Position numbers and translations under genes: made by a program
In this document: piece by piece, positions 13,522 to 36,132 of the stretch
Numbering within the stretch: position 1 is the first letter of the stretch
Layout: each line of letters begins with the position of its first letter
The notes under the pieces: generated by a model
The model's input: the letters and a program-made list of their open reading frames with translations, nothing else
The model's database searches: none
What the model was told of the DNA's origin: nothing
Assembly (NCBI RefSeq): GCF_052324685.1
Contig: NC_135212.1
Span: forward strand, 47,706,309 to 47,770,308
Direction of reading: 5' to 3'
Source: Brachyhypopomus gauderio
Taxonomy: Eukaryota > Chordata > Actinopteri > Gymnotiformes > Hypopomidae
Length of the DNA: 64,000 nucleotides

Positions 13522-24035
<10,514 letters not shown>

Positions 24036-24240
24036 GGTGAAAGGTCAGGGTTCGGCCCTCGCTCCACATCTTGGGCGGTTGATGCTGATTTGACGGAACT
24101 TCTTGCTGTGATCCTGAAACACAAACATGTGGGACTTTAGAATTACAGTTCCTTTGGATTGGTGTGTGTGTGGGTGTGTGTGTGTGTGTGAGTGGTTCAG
24201 CTTGTTGGAAGTGCAATAAAGACTGCCCTGATCCTAAACG
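24036..24240 (+). other. cramp1: cramp1 3' UTR (short form) with poly(A) signal
   Basis: Follows the TGA at 24033-24035. AATAAA at 24215-24220 would give a 3' UTR near 200 nt. A further AATAAA near 25015 could serve a longer form. Confidence 0.6.
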
Positions 24241-25560
24241 GAGCAACTAGGATCAAGTGTGTATGCGTGTGTCTACCTGTCATTCTGTGGCTGTTGTCTT
24301 GTAAGCCACGCCCGGGACACTTTTTAAAAAGATTAGTTTACAAAGCAACCTCATGTACAGGAAACGTAAGATCCGCCATACCTGAACAAATATTGCCTCC
24401 TATAAATCCATTTCCTTCCTGTTCCATCTGTCTCACTGTTGTTGGCGCATGTGCGTGTATGCGTATGTAAAGAGCCACGGATGTTGTTTTTTGTCTTGGG
24501 GGTTTATTTTTATTTTTTATTTTTATGGATACTAAAGATCTATCCTTAATGATCCTACGCAAAATCCTTAAAAAAAGCCATATGTGCGTGTGTGCGTGCG
24601 TGTGTGTGCGTATGCATGGGTATTTAGCTCTTTGTTAAGACCAAGGGTCCCCCTGATCATAGGAGACCATTAGTATTTTGACATTCTGAGGACATTTAGA
24701 TGGTCCCCATCAAGCATTTTTTATCCTTTTTCTACGGAATTGCAGCTTTTATGTGAAAAGAGCCAGAAGATCTCGTTTTGGTGAGATTAATGTTCAGTGT
24801 AGCTATAGAAACAGCATCATTTAGCTGCAGTAAGAGAAGTCTGCGGAAAGCTCCATAAAACTAAAGATAGTAAAATAACACTGTATGTGTACACTTTACT
24901 CCATAGTCTCTTTTCTACTCTGACATAATAGATTAATTGGGTTAAATGAATTGGATCTTGATTATTACAAACCAGTTCGATTTTTTTCGTTTCTTACAGA
25001 AAATACTAGTGCAAATAAAAACTTTCTCAAGCACTAAAGCAGCTAAGTAAAAATGCATTCCAACCTGCTTAATTTAATACACATTAATACACACCCATAA
25101 GATGCCCTATAGTAATAAAATAATCCAAAACACTAAGTTTGATTCTATGTATTTTCAAGCCAGCTGTCGGCCTGCTTGATTGAAATGTTATCCCATATGT
25201 TGATACTTGTTTGCCTCTGATGTAATGAATGAATGTTTCTGGTGTAAATAGACCGTATCTGATTACAGTATTCACTGCGCTTTTTAAAATGACATACTGT
25301 AAATTATTTGGGTTATTTATTAATGTACATGTTGCAACGTGTTCTTTTTTTTTAACCTGCGCGGCATCTTAAGCTTCCTTATGCTGTTTTAAAGATCTCT
25401 GCGTTTGTAAAGGGGGTTTTATCCCACCATGTAAAAATAGAGTTGCAGAAACACGCTTCTTTGTGTCTCTTGATCATTTAAGACTAAATACGTATCGTTT
25501 CCTGCACGACCCATGAGGACAGTCGTGTGTTGAGGTGGTTTAGTAAATGTAAATGTAGTA
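24241..25560. other. interval between cramp1 and dhrs7b
   Basis: AT-rich, with a GT/GC-type repeat near 24585-24612. No exon, RNA gene or transposon recognised. It may include an extended cramp1 3' UTR. Confidence 0.5.
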
Positions 25561-25637
25561 ACGCGGTTCCTCCATCCCACGTGTTATTGGGCAATAAAGG
25601 CCATGCGCCCGCGTCACTTCCGCGTTTGATCACGTGG
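25561..25637 (+). promoter_or_regulatory. dhrs7b: dhrs7b promoter and likely noncoding first exon
   Basis: Two E-boxes CACGTG at 25578-25583 and 25631-25636 flank a CACTTCCGCG ETS-like site; another ACTTCCGG lies just downstream near 25645. A strong donor GTAAGTAA begins at 25638. An acceptor TGTTGTAG ends at 26024, six bases before the chosen ATG. A short upstream frame (MRPRHFRV) starts in this exon. The placement is inferred from splice signals. Confidence 0.5.
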
Positions 25638-26029
25638 GTAAGTAACTTCCGGTAAGGCGGTGTAGCTCGACTCTTATAAAATACAAGTGACGTTTAAAAA
25701 TAAAGAAAATAACAAGTATTAAAATATTACGACCGTTTAATAAATGAAACGAGCGTATTTAAATTAATGATCAGTTGTGTTTTTTGAGACTACAACTGTA
25801 AAATGAGTTAGCGCTCGAGGTAATGTTCCGTGTGCGTTGGGTATAAAAGTTGTAAATGATGGAACTTGTACATTCACTAAATGTGTGATGTGTGGCGCGT
25901 GTCTCGGTCCGGACCGGTTATATACGCGTTAATGGGCTCGGGAAGGTGGAGAAGTGACCATGATCCGTTATATTAAGTGCTGAAGGTGGACGTATATGTG
26001 AGATGGTTCTTGTGTGTGTTGTAGTCTGG

Positions 26030-27141
26030 ATGGAGCGGTGGTTCGGTGTTGGAGCGGCGGTTCTGGGCACGGCCGGACTCCTGCTCTTATTAAAGATCAT
26101 AAACAGAACCAGACGCGGACTCAACCTGCAGGATAAAGTCGTGGTCATCACGGGAGCCAGTTCTGGCCTGGGCAAAGGTACTGAGAACACACACAGGCCC
26201 GCAGGAGATGAAACGTGGATGACTGTGTATGTGTGTGTGTGTGTGACTCTACAGAATGTGCACGCGCGTTCCATACCGCGGGCGCGCGCCTCATCCTGTG
26301 TGGACGGGACCAGAAGAGACTGCAGGAGGTTGTTGGAGAGTTGCAGGGCGTGACAGATGGCAAAACACGGGTACACGCAGCTCCTCTCACGCCAATCATC
26401 TCTTCTTCTTGCATCTTGCAAGATTTATTGTATGCGTAATAAAATTTTGTGTCATTCAAAACAAATGTAAATATTTAAGCTATATATCCAAATGATTAAG
26501 AATGTAAGTTGCTCTGTAATGCTCAAACATGCGTGGATCCTCTGTTTGTGTGGTCAGACCCATACACCCTGCGTAGTCACCTTTGACCTCTCCGCCACGG
26601 ATACGGTCTCCAGGGCAGCAGTGGAGATTCTGAAGTGCCACGGTCACGTGGATGTCCTCATTAACAATGCGGGCATTAGTTTCCGTGGCAACATCCTGGA
26701 GACCCACGTCTCCGTGCAGAGGGATGTCATGGAGACCAACTACTTTGGCCCGGTTGCCCTTACTCAAGGTACAAGCTTGCTAGGAGGAAATTGTTAATTA
26801 TACTGGTAGCAGTGTACATATGTAGTGGAGTGCAATGAACACATAATGAGTTGGCCAATATGAAGCAATAGAGGGTAAATAAACCTACACAGATTCTAAC
26901 GCAACAGGAAAATAAACAAGAGGATCGTGTGCAATCTGAATATCACTGCAGCCTTGCAAATTGCCGCTTAAGATGACAGTTGCTTGACGTCGGAAAATAC
27001 ATGAGTAATTTAGGAGATGCATAAAACATTTCATTAGTTCATGCTTGTTTAAAGCGCTGTTTGGGCCCCACTCAATTTCTTAGGAGGTGTCATCATTTAA
27101 AAGATTGTTTTAGTTCATCTGATGAAATGCAACGAAAGTTC

Positions 27142-27220
<79 letters not shown>

Positions 27221-28700
27221 TGTTTTTGATGCCCTAGGCTCAGGAAACATGTACAGCCTGTACAGATAACCCACAGTTTAGCTACAACACCAATTTACAT
27301 TGGTAGAATGGATACACAAGGACATCGCTCATGTTCCTCTGTCTCTCCTTCTCTAGAGATTCTTCCATCCATGGTGGAAAGGGGCAGCGGGCACATAGTG
27401 GCTATTAGCAGCGTCCAGGGGAGGATCTCCATCCCATGTAGATCAGCGTGTGAGTTCTCACCCGTGCAGATATTCACATGCAGCCACGACTGATGTGAAA
27501 CCTCCTGTGAGTGTGTTTACGGGGCCTCTGTCCTAAACACCCTCGTCTAACCTGCGTAAATCCAGGGACTTTTACCTTTGGAGATGCTGAGTGAAAATTA
27601 TTGGGCATATTTCTTATATATAACTTTGCATTACCAGTGAAAGACTTCAGTGTTGTAGACTGTTTTTTATAACTAATGCAAAAGATTGACAACAAAAGTC
27701 TGTAACGGTATAAATCAATCTTGGGAAAACATTTGTAATGAAAGTGTGATTTTACAACTACAGAAATTGTAGTGGAACCCTTAAATATACCGTGCAGCGT
27801 TCTTGAATTTTAAGTTGCACATGCAATTTATAGAGCTCAGATACATTTATTTACAGAACTACTTTAGATGAGCCACTAAATACTGAAAATTAAATGGAAT
27901 CTCATTCAGAAAGATGCATTTCCAGTATGTGTTATGTCTTTGTCAGGTGTCCACAGGACATACTTTGCACTTCTGTGGTAGCGTGTAGCGTGTCTGCGTA
28001 TTGCTTTTCCCTAGAAAAGACTTGATTCATGCAAGGAATAACTCCATCACGCATACATAATGCAAATGTAGTTTCAACAGTTGATTCTACATATCTGCTA
28101 TGGAGCACATATAATACAATTACAACTGTTGTAAAAAGCAATATAAATACATTTTGATTTGATAATACTGAAGTTTTAAGTGTTCAGTGACTAAAAGACT
28201 AAATAATTCACCCATGGAAATTTGCTGTGTTCAGATGCAGCATCCAAGCACGCCACGCAGGCCTATTTTGACTGCTTGCGCGCAGAAGTGGAACGGTTTG
28301 GCTTACAGGTGTCCGTCATCAGCCCTGGATACATTAGAACCAACTTGTCAGTCAATGCCGTTACTGGGGACGGATCTAAATATGGAGGTGAGACAATATA
28401 CTGCTTTTTTTCTCCTAGATATTTGTACTTAAAGCATACAAGACCATCCTATGTTTACGCTCTGTGATGCTCGTTTTCCTTTTCTCCTGCTCAGTGATGG
28501 ACAAAACCACAGCAATGGGGTGGGACCCCGAAAAAGTGGCTCAGGCCGTCCTAAAGGCGGTCCGTTATCAACAGAAAGATGTTCTACTGGCTGGACTGCT
28601 ACCTGTTCTTGTCATCTACCTCCGTACTCTGTGGCCTGCTGCCTTCTTCAGAGTGATGGCTTCTCGTGCCAGAAAAGAACAGAGAGTAAAAGATCAGTGA
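26030..28700 (+). CDS. dhrs7b: dehydrogenase/reductase 7B (DHRS7B), 6 coding exons
   Basis: Short-chain dehydrogenase of the peroxisome/ER membrane; the family member PexRAP reduces acyl-DHAP in ether-lipid synthesis. Exons: 26030-26177, 26255-26370, 26558-26768, 27357-27449, 28235-28387, 28495-28700; 927 nt, 308 aa (human 325). A hydrophobic segment at residues 5-24 should anchor the protein. The Rossmann cofactor motif TGASSGLG is at 41-48, NNAG at 124-127, a catalytic Ser in AISSVQG (about 177) and YAASK with Tyr190 and Lys194, so all SDR active-site residues are present. NYFGPVALT and [13 protein letters not shown] match DHRS7B better than DHRS7C. An in-frame upstream ATG at 26003 lies before the probable acceptor, so 26030 was preferred. 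AATAAA is at 28855-28860. Confidence 0.95.
27143..27214. repeat. (AT)n microsatellite in dhrs7b intron
   Basis: A pure AT run of about 70 bp between exons 3 and 4. Confidence 0.97.
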
Positions 28701-28869
28701 AGGGCAGACGGAGAGCATTTCGTCTTCAGTGTTGTTTGAATGGATTTCATGAAGGTGTTTTGTTGTATATTGTTGGCATGGGTTTGATGAGCAGTTCAGA
28801 AATTATTGAACATGTTTAACATATGTTTCTTAGTAGTGTAATATGTCATCATGTAATAAATCTTCTAAA

Positions 28870-31130
28870 ATATAAACCACATGGATTTTAAAGGTTCTGT
28901 GCTTTTATCACTCAGTGGATTAATCTATCACCTTCCACACATTTCTTCTCCCCTTTGATCATGCAGTGTCCACATAACACTGTAAAAACTTATAGGATGG
29001 AAAATAAATCAGAGATTTACTACTAGGATGTGTTGTTAAATTTGAGTTTGAGCGGGTTTTTTGCCAGCTTTTTGCTGGCATTAAATTCACCCCTGAAGAA
29101 TTTATAATTTCCCCATTTACATTTTTTAATATCTTGTAACTATCTGAACAGCTAGTTCATATTTTCAGCTAGAAAATAAAACCGTTCTGTTGCTTCCTAT
29201 ATGAGCTTTCTGTCCGGTAGACTGGCCCGATATCTGTTCTGGCCTGATAGGTTGGGTAACATTTTACCCAACCTTTCAGAAGTCATGTCACTTGATATTT
29301 TATATCCCTGCTTTGCACCAGGCATGTTAACTCAATGTATACATTTTTTTCTTTATATGAAGAAACAGAAGGCAGGATTAAAACTGCATTTTTGCTGAAA
29401 GATGTCCAGATTGTGATCTAATTCTGTTTTATGCCACCTTCCAACCATTTACTAGCTAACCCAATTACTATGTCCCCTGAGGACAGGCACCACCAAGATG
29501 TCCCGCTTCTGATGACTATACACAATTGATATACTTTAACTCTTGAAGAGAGTAAATTGTGTGCTTGCTTGAAGAGAAAATCCCTGTGAATTCTTGACGT
29601 GATGAATTTTGGAAAGAAATGCAGTTTCAAATAGATTTTAATTCATAGACTTGGGTTGTTGTCCATGTAATCAAACATTTTCCAGAGAAATTCCTATTCC
29701 AGAGAAAAGCCGATTTCCTATTGAGTAATTTCTTATACTAGGCCAAATCAAAGTCCTTTAAAACAGCCACGGCAGAGTTTTCTTGTAGCCGAAAGGCGAT
29801 TGAGTAAACCAACATGCTAATTCCATCAATAAAGCCATATTTGGTTTTTGTTTTTTGCAAGCGTCAGCATGTCCAGTGCCCCATCCTCCGCAGAACTATT
29901 TGAAGACCAGTTCTTTTCCCCAAAAACTCATTAGTACATTTCGGTGAACATCCAACAATCCAAACTCACCCCTAAAAGGTTCTCTTGGAACTGTTTGTAA
30001 ACATCCAAGCTACTAACTGGTAAAATTGTAAGGCTAAAATTGTGTTGTAAAAGTAACATATTAGACACGTAGTCATGTACTCCCATCAACTTGTGTTTAA
30101 ACTGACGCTGGATCCCCAATCTCAGATTAAGCATGCTTCTATTCATATGGGTTTTCTACTCTTTGCCCTTGACCATGTGACCTAGTATCTGGATCCACAA
30201 AGCTGAACCCTGAATTAATGGACGTGATTCTTTAATGTTTGCATCTGAACTGGATTGTGCATACATCTGAGGGAATTTAAGTGGCGATGTTTAAAATGTC
30301 AGTTAAGCTGTTAGTTCTTTACACCATGGGAAAATGTATAATCCCTAATCAAAACTGCTCAATTCAAATAAATTCCTGACAGTATGGTGTAAACCAGCTC
30401 TACACCCATGTGCTACAAATGGGTAATTGGAATTGATTAAATATGACCACTTCTGGTATTTAAACACTAAGTACAAAGTAAGCATTTTACTGTTGTGTGG
30501 TATAATTACCACCCATGTCCCCTTTTAATGAGAAGGAAGACAAGCCCTACTGAGCTGTTACTCTGAAGGGGTAATTAAATACCGTACAGAATCACCTTGG
30601 TGCACACGCTACACTGACTATAATGTGAGAAGATACAATGTTTACTTATACAGGGGACAGGGCCTGGGAACTGGATGCATGATAAGTAGAGGAGAAAACT
30701 AGATATTTGTGTTTTTGATACAGACCAGCAGTGGTTAAGTTATTGTCACCCACTTTTTCCTCTGTAAAAGCATATTCAGTCAAAAAAAGTCTTGTACAAG
30801 TAGTATGGAATTAATATGACGAGTTATTTACCAACACAGACAAATCACAACCCGACAATAGTTTTAGGCTAAAGTGACCAGGGCTTAATGTGCATTAATC
30901 AACTAATTAACTTGACAGTCACAAATAGTCACAAAGACTTGCTTAACCCAATTATCAACCTGGATGAACAAAATCTGTACAAAAATATGAGTATTTTCAT
31001 ATAGATTACTTTCAGACCCTTATATACACACACCATAAGAGTGTACATTCTGGCAAGATCACTCAATGCTAGGAGGAAACCTCGAGTTAAAAGGTCAAAT
31101 GAAAGATCACCAGAGATGGCAGTGAGGTTA
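28870..31130. other. intergenic between dhrs7b and tmem11 3' ends
   Basis: The two genes converge here. The sequence is AT-rich; only short random open frames occur and I recognise no element. Confidence 0.55.
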
Positions 31131-31134
31131 AATC

Positions 31135-31779
31135 TCCTACTGTTTAATGAAAAGGTGATGTACCAAGGCAGGGTACAGTAAAACTACACGGGGGGAGGGG
31201 AGAGACGATTCAGAGGTTATACCTAAAAGGTCTGTTTGTTTCACCTGTCTGCCACACATTCGCAGTCCAGTGGGTCGTTGCCCAGGTGCGGGAGCACAGC
31301 ACGTGTGGCAGGGAGAGGCGGGGAGGACGCTGAAGGACGAGACCGCGAGGAATGGGGCAAGTGCTGATGTCACTTCAGAGTACAGAAAAAGAGGGGAAGA
31401 ATCTTCCTTCTAGTTTTACAATAATAAAGCCCCCAATCCACCTTCTCATCTATTCATCCTCCCATCCTATCCTATCTGACCGGAGCTGATCAGTCGCTCC
31501 CTCACCGTTTGAGAGCACAGGTGGAAGAGAGTGAGGGGGAGGAGGGGGAAGTGCCTCTCGTTTCTTCACATTCGTTCCTTTCTTTCGTTTTTGGCTCCTT
31601 GCGTGTTGCTCTCTCCATACATGCGGCCGTCTGCTCATTAGGTTGCTGTGTGTGTGTGTGTGTGTGTATGTGGTGTATGCAAGTATTTTTATTTAGTAGT
31701 GCTTCTCATCTCCCCACGTGTGTGCGTGTGTGTTTTTGTGTGTGTGTACACATGTATCTGCGTGCGTGTGCAGCGATGC
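31135..31779 (-). other. tmem11: tmem11 3' UTR (extent uncertain)
   Basis: After the stop at 31780-31782 the minus strand carries AATAAA at about 31688-31693 and a variant ATTAAA near 31141. GT and TG microsatellites lie at about 31647-31668 and 31720-31748. Either signal could end the transcript. Confidence 0.45.
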
Positions 31780-33272
31780 TCATACGGCGTACAGTTCATA
31801 GATCTTCTTGGCGCAGTAAGCCAGGGCGGCGAGGGCTATCGTGTTGTGCAGTCTCTTTCTGTGCACGTCGTCACGCCGCACCAGCACCACGGGCGTGGAC
31901 GAGGTCAGTGTGTGCAGCGGCAGCTGCGACAACTTCTGGCTGTCGTACTCCACCTGGTACTTACAGCAGGGGTCGAACTGCCAGGATATGCCATAGAGGG
32001 CGGCGCAGGCCAGGCTAAGTGCGCCCGCCGGCAGTGCTACGTAGCGCGAGTAGTCGGCGGGGAGGGTGAGAGGCGTCAGGAGGCAGGCGGCCCCGGCCAG
32101 CACGGCCGTCTTGTGCAGGCAGTTCCCCACGGCCACCCAGCGGGCCGTCTCATCGCCGATGCGCGTGGGTTCGATCACGATGTAGCGGTACTGTGCTTCC
32201 AGGGCCTGCTCCAGCTCGTACTCAAACTGCTCCTGTGCGTTCTCACCATTGTAGATTTCGTGAACGATGTAACACTCTGTTGCCGCCATCACTCCCCTAA
32301 AGAAAGAAGACAAAAAGGAAAGAAAGAAAGAAACCTCAGTCACTATAACATCAGCTTGTTCTCTTACTGTTCACCTACAAATTACATTTACACTTCTTAA
32401 AAGCCACACATCACTCCAGTGTAAACCTGACACACTGAAAGTTTGAAAAAACAAAAAGACAGAATGAATGAATGTTTAAATGGACTATGTACTCGTTGTG
32501 TCTTAAAGAAACAGCAAACTTGCTCACCTGTGGCCTTTGCATATTGTTGACCGAAATAACGCTTCTCAGATAAAACTAGTCAGAGGTTGATGTTGAGGTT
32601 GACAGTATTGACACAACTAGTTATTCATGTGTGCTTTCTGGGGTGAAAGTAGCTCGCCAGTTTACCTTGCTGTGATAAATAATCCACTAACTCAACTCTA
32701 ACTACGGTATTTTCTGGAGGACAAAGGTTAACTGCCAGTTCGCCAGCATAACTGGGTGTAGTTTAACTTTCTGAATAAAAACAGCACGAAGCAGGCAGCT
32801 GGTTAGCTGGACCATCTTGAGCTAGTTAGCCTGCTAGCTCCCGTGGTGAGTCCATATTGTGTTTGTACATTTCCACACATCGTCCCCGAACAGCTGCTCC
32901 ATTACTGGCGCATTTATACGGACACACGCGGCTATCGTGGCCGCTTCAGACGCGCTGCCTCCCGGAGAGCGTTAGCAACAGGCTAACAGGCTAGTTAGCT
33001 TAGCATGCTAGTCCAGGGAACAAGCGCGAGCAAGTTGTCGCTTAGCACGCTAACCAAAACATTACAGGAGTCGAAACTGTTTATTTTCAGCATTTTCACA
33101 GCCGTGTTACGCACCGAAGAGCTGATTGTTTAAAGACTAAATAATCAGTGCGTGTCGTTCCGTGCGAGAGCGATGGTTCTTGTTGATAAACGAGGTTTGA
33201 AGCGAATGTTTTAGGTGTAACTGACCTCTCCCTGTTGACTGGGACACCGCGCCTCCTTCCCAACGCCGCCAT
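31780..33272 (-). CDS. tmem11: transmembrane protein 11 (TMEM11), 2 exons
   Basis: TMEM11 is a mitochondrial membrane protein associated with the MICOS cristae complex and implicated in mitochondrial morphology and BNIP3-linked mitophagy. Exons on the minus strand: 33226-33272 and 31780-32296; 564 nt, 187 aa (human 192). Exon 1 codes MAALGRRRGVPVNRE, matching the basic human N-terminus MAAWGRRR; the junction restores RGVMAATECYIVHEIYNGE. The core IVIEPTRIGDETARWVAVGN is followed by two hydrophobic segments (TAVLAGAACLLTPLTLP and VALPAGALSLACAALYGISW), then FDPCCKYQVEYD and the C-terminal NTIALAALAYCAKKIYELYA. An internal Met (VMAATE) could be mistaken for the start if exon 1 is missed. Confidence 0.95.
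32795..33060. other. GTTAGC/GCTAGC-rich patch in tmem11 intron 1
   Basis: Within about 430 bp downstream of tmem11 exon 1 there are GGTTAGCTGG, GAGCTAGTTAGCCTGCTAGC, GCGTTAGC, AGGCTAAC, GCTAGTTAGCTTAGCATGC and CTTAGCACGCTAACC. Similar patches occur inside jpt2, natd1 and znf652. Confidence 0.8.
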
Positions 33273-33420
33273 CTTGAAGAACGGGCGCCTCGGTGTTGAC
33301 GTCACATTTGTAGCGGCGCACTATGGGTAATGTAGTACCGCGCTCGCCACGTTCTTGAACGGGCCAAGAGCAAACGCTTCACCGCGCCAAACTACATTTC
33401 CCACCGAGCGAGTAATTCGA
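33273..33420 (-). promoter_or_regulatory. tmem11: tmem11 promoter with CRE and paired ZNF143/THAP11-type sites
   Basis: Immediately upstream of the start codon is a perfect CRE TGACGTCA (33297-33304). Two sites fit the ACTAYRNNNCCCR consensus: ACTACATTACCCA on the minus strand at 33324-33336 and ACTACATTTCCCA on the plus strand at 33391-33403. The start codon itself lies in AAGATGGCGGC, a YY1-type initiator. A CA repeat at 33426-33462 ends the region. The factor names follow published motif definitions; binding is inferred. Confidence 0.6.
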
Positions 33421-33462
33421 GGCGCACACACACACACACACACATACACACACACACACACA

Positions 33463-35029
33463 CCACTCATTCTAATTGATGAAAGATATTTATATCCGCG
33501 TGTCCATTTAGAGGACGATCGTGTGCAGTGTGACGAGTGCGGCGCGTGAAGGTGATCGTCGAAGTGCCTCCTTAGCTTCAAGATCGTGACGACACTATTT
33601 TTTGTTAATGTTTCGATACGGCCGACGATGGCCAATCGCATGCAAGGACAACACTGAGTAACTACCGGGAGGACGAACTACTTCTATTTATGCAACACTG
33701 CGAACAAAATGCGCGTTTATACGTTCATACGTGATGACCTGTAACCTTTCACCTGCACCATGAAGTGTGCTGTGGAAACACATAAGCAAGGACTCACCCA
33801 TGCTGTGTTCTTCCCAGGGTTTGGCAGTGAGTTCCTCACCAGACCTGCGACGAGCCTGCACGCGCGACCGGTTCACTGGAGCCCAGTGGCACGTGCGCGC
33901 GGTGTCTCCCTCTATATCAGCGACTTGCAGAAGGGCTCGCGCGTCCGGGCTGCAATCTGACATGTAATCCGAGCATCAAGCGCGTGAACTGATGCAGCTT
34001 CTACTCGAAAGCAAAGTGCCGCGAGGGTTAAAGGACCATCTATGTTTTGCAGATAATCAAATAATGTCTCTAAAGCAATCCATAATGTTTTTTTTATATT
34101 TTTGTTTAATTATACTTTTATACAACAGTATTTTAGATATTCATTATATTTCTGACTATGGAAAAAGACAATGCTCTTGCAAAACGATGCGGAGCTATGC
34201 GAATAACAACGATGGGGAACGTTTATATTGGGATGTACCGTGCCAACTGTCCCACAACGTCCTTGGGGCGGCAAGGAAAGAAAGAAAAAACAAGGGCCTT
34301 GTTGTTCTTCTCGAATCTGATTGGAGCTTTTGTTGCATGCGGCCACCACCTCATTTCTTTAATATCGGAAATGGTCTGAAAAAACGTTGACTCTTGTTTT
34401 TACAAAGGGCAAAACACTCAGACCGAATATCTTAACAGTTCCCGGGATGTCGACGGTAATTTGAACTGTACGCTGCAGCCAGAGCAGTTACACACCAACA
34501 CCAATCTTTCCAGGAATGACCCGTTTTGTTTGTGATGTTTACTGTCGTTTCCCACTGGAATAAGGCATTAGGTAGTACCATTTGCCTGTTATCAATGACA
34601 GTGGAGGTCTGTAAAATAACGTTTACCCTGCATCTTTTTGAGTGAATTTGTAAAGCAAACCTGTGACTAATTACCACATCCAAATCAGTGACTGAATAAA
34701 TATTTGTGCAGCAAGTTGAAACGCTAAAATTAAATGTTTTTGTATTGAACATACATAAATCTACATTTTATTAGAAAACAACATTGGTATATGAAGTGAA
34801 TTCCTGAGAAGGTCCAATTGTATGGAAGTCAGGTATTTTTCAACAGAGCAAAATTGAGTCCTGGCGTCTGAAGACAATATGTCACTGACTCATTGATGTA
34901 AGAATACAAACAACTTGTGCTCACAAACCTCTCGAGGGAGGTTCATGATCTTACAATCCAAGAACATTTACATCATTCAGTGCTCATTTTATTACAAAAA
35001 TGTCAAGATCACAATGTGGTACATATAAT
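33463..35029. other. intergenic between tmem11 and natd1
   Basis: Mixed-composition sequence with no recognised exon or mobile element. Short open frames on both strands are unconvincing. Confidence 0.5.
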
Positions 35030-36132
35030 CCTTTATTTAAAAACATGAATATTAATAGTGTACATAAATGTGTAAAAAACGTGAATTTCAGGCATTTTTG
35101 TCTGTAAAAGATGAGTGACAACCTTTAACAGGTCACAGATCACAGTTAGCCTCTAATAATTTAGATGTGATAGCCATTTCTTTTAAAATCAAAGTCACTG
35201 ATGTTGCTACTAATGTTTGCATGGCAGGGTAGACTGAGCACCCTACTAAGCCTGCCTCTTGACAGACGTGCTAAAGGCAGTTGGAGCCAGTCAGTGACAC
35301 CATCTCTGATAAGGCCATGGGACAAAGAAGGTATGGAGTAAAACAGACATGTACCCTCTACACTCACACACATACTCTTAACATGTGCATACACACACAC
35401 ACCTCACAAATAAGCTCTTTATGCAAATAAACCCAAGAGCACATTACAGGCTCCATGTGCTGAAGGGCCGTATTGTGTGTTTAAAGTGTCGTTTCCTGAG
35501 AGGTAATGCCAAGTCTACGGGAAGCGATTGTCTCAGGAGTTTCAACTCCTTACTGGCCCTGGTTTCTCCACACACACATACATACACAAACGCAACACCA
35601 AGTGGCTGTTTAAGCATGTTGGTGACCAGTGCCATCCCCAAATCACCTCCCAAGTCCGACCACGCAGTCTGTTTGCTTCAGCGCGAGGTGTGAATGTGTC
35701 CATCTCTCTGTGAATAAGCACCACTGGACCTGAAGGCATTGGGCTAGAGAGCATCTGAAATGTAACAATACTGCAACAAACTAAAACAGACTGCTGTTTT
35801 CTACACCTGTATTGGCTGTTATCCATGGAACCCTCTGTGTTGCTGAGGAGATTCTATATCAGTCCTGAGTGCTGCAAAACAAGCCCACAAGAAAACACCC
35901 AATTTATCTCCCACTTCTAAAGAAGGCATGTGCTCCAAAGCAGACGCTTCTATGATCCTGCCTGTGTAGTTGCAGATAACTTCTACCCTTTTCTCTCTCA
36001 CGTGTCGTTTTCTGAAGACCCGTCAAAACATTTGGGAACATGCATTCATCCCCGCCCCCTGCCATAAATGCCCCTCCCACCCAAACCACCCAATCAGTAA
36101 CAAGAGTCTTTGACTTCATGTACCCATCTCTT
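35030..36132 (-). other. natd1: natd1 3' UTR with poly(A) signal
   Basis: Runs from the natd1 stop (36133-36135) to an AATAAA on the minus strand at 35032-35037, about 1.1 kb. Confidence 0.6.

Noticed and set aside
29870-29935. Short frame starting MSSAPSSAELFEDQFFSPK
   Set aside because: Only about 20 codons, no splice partner or known family; chance is likely.
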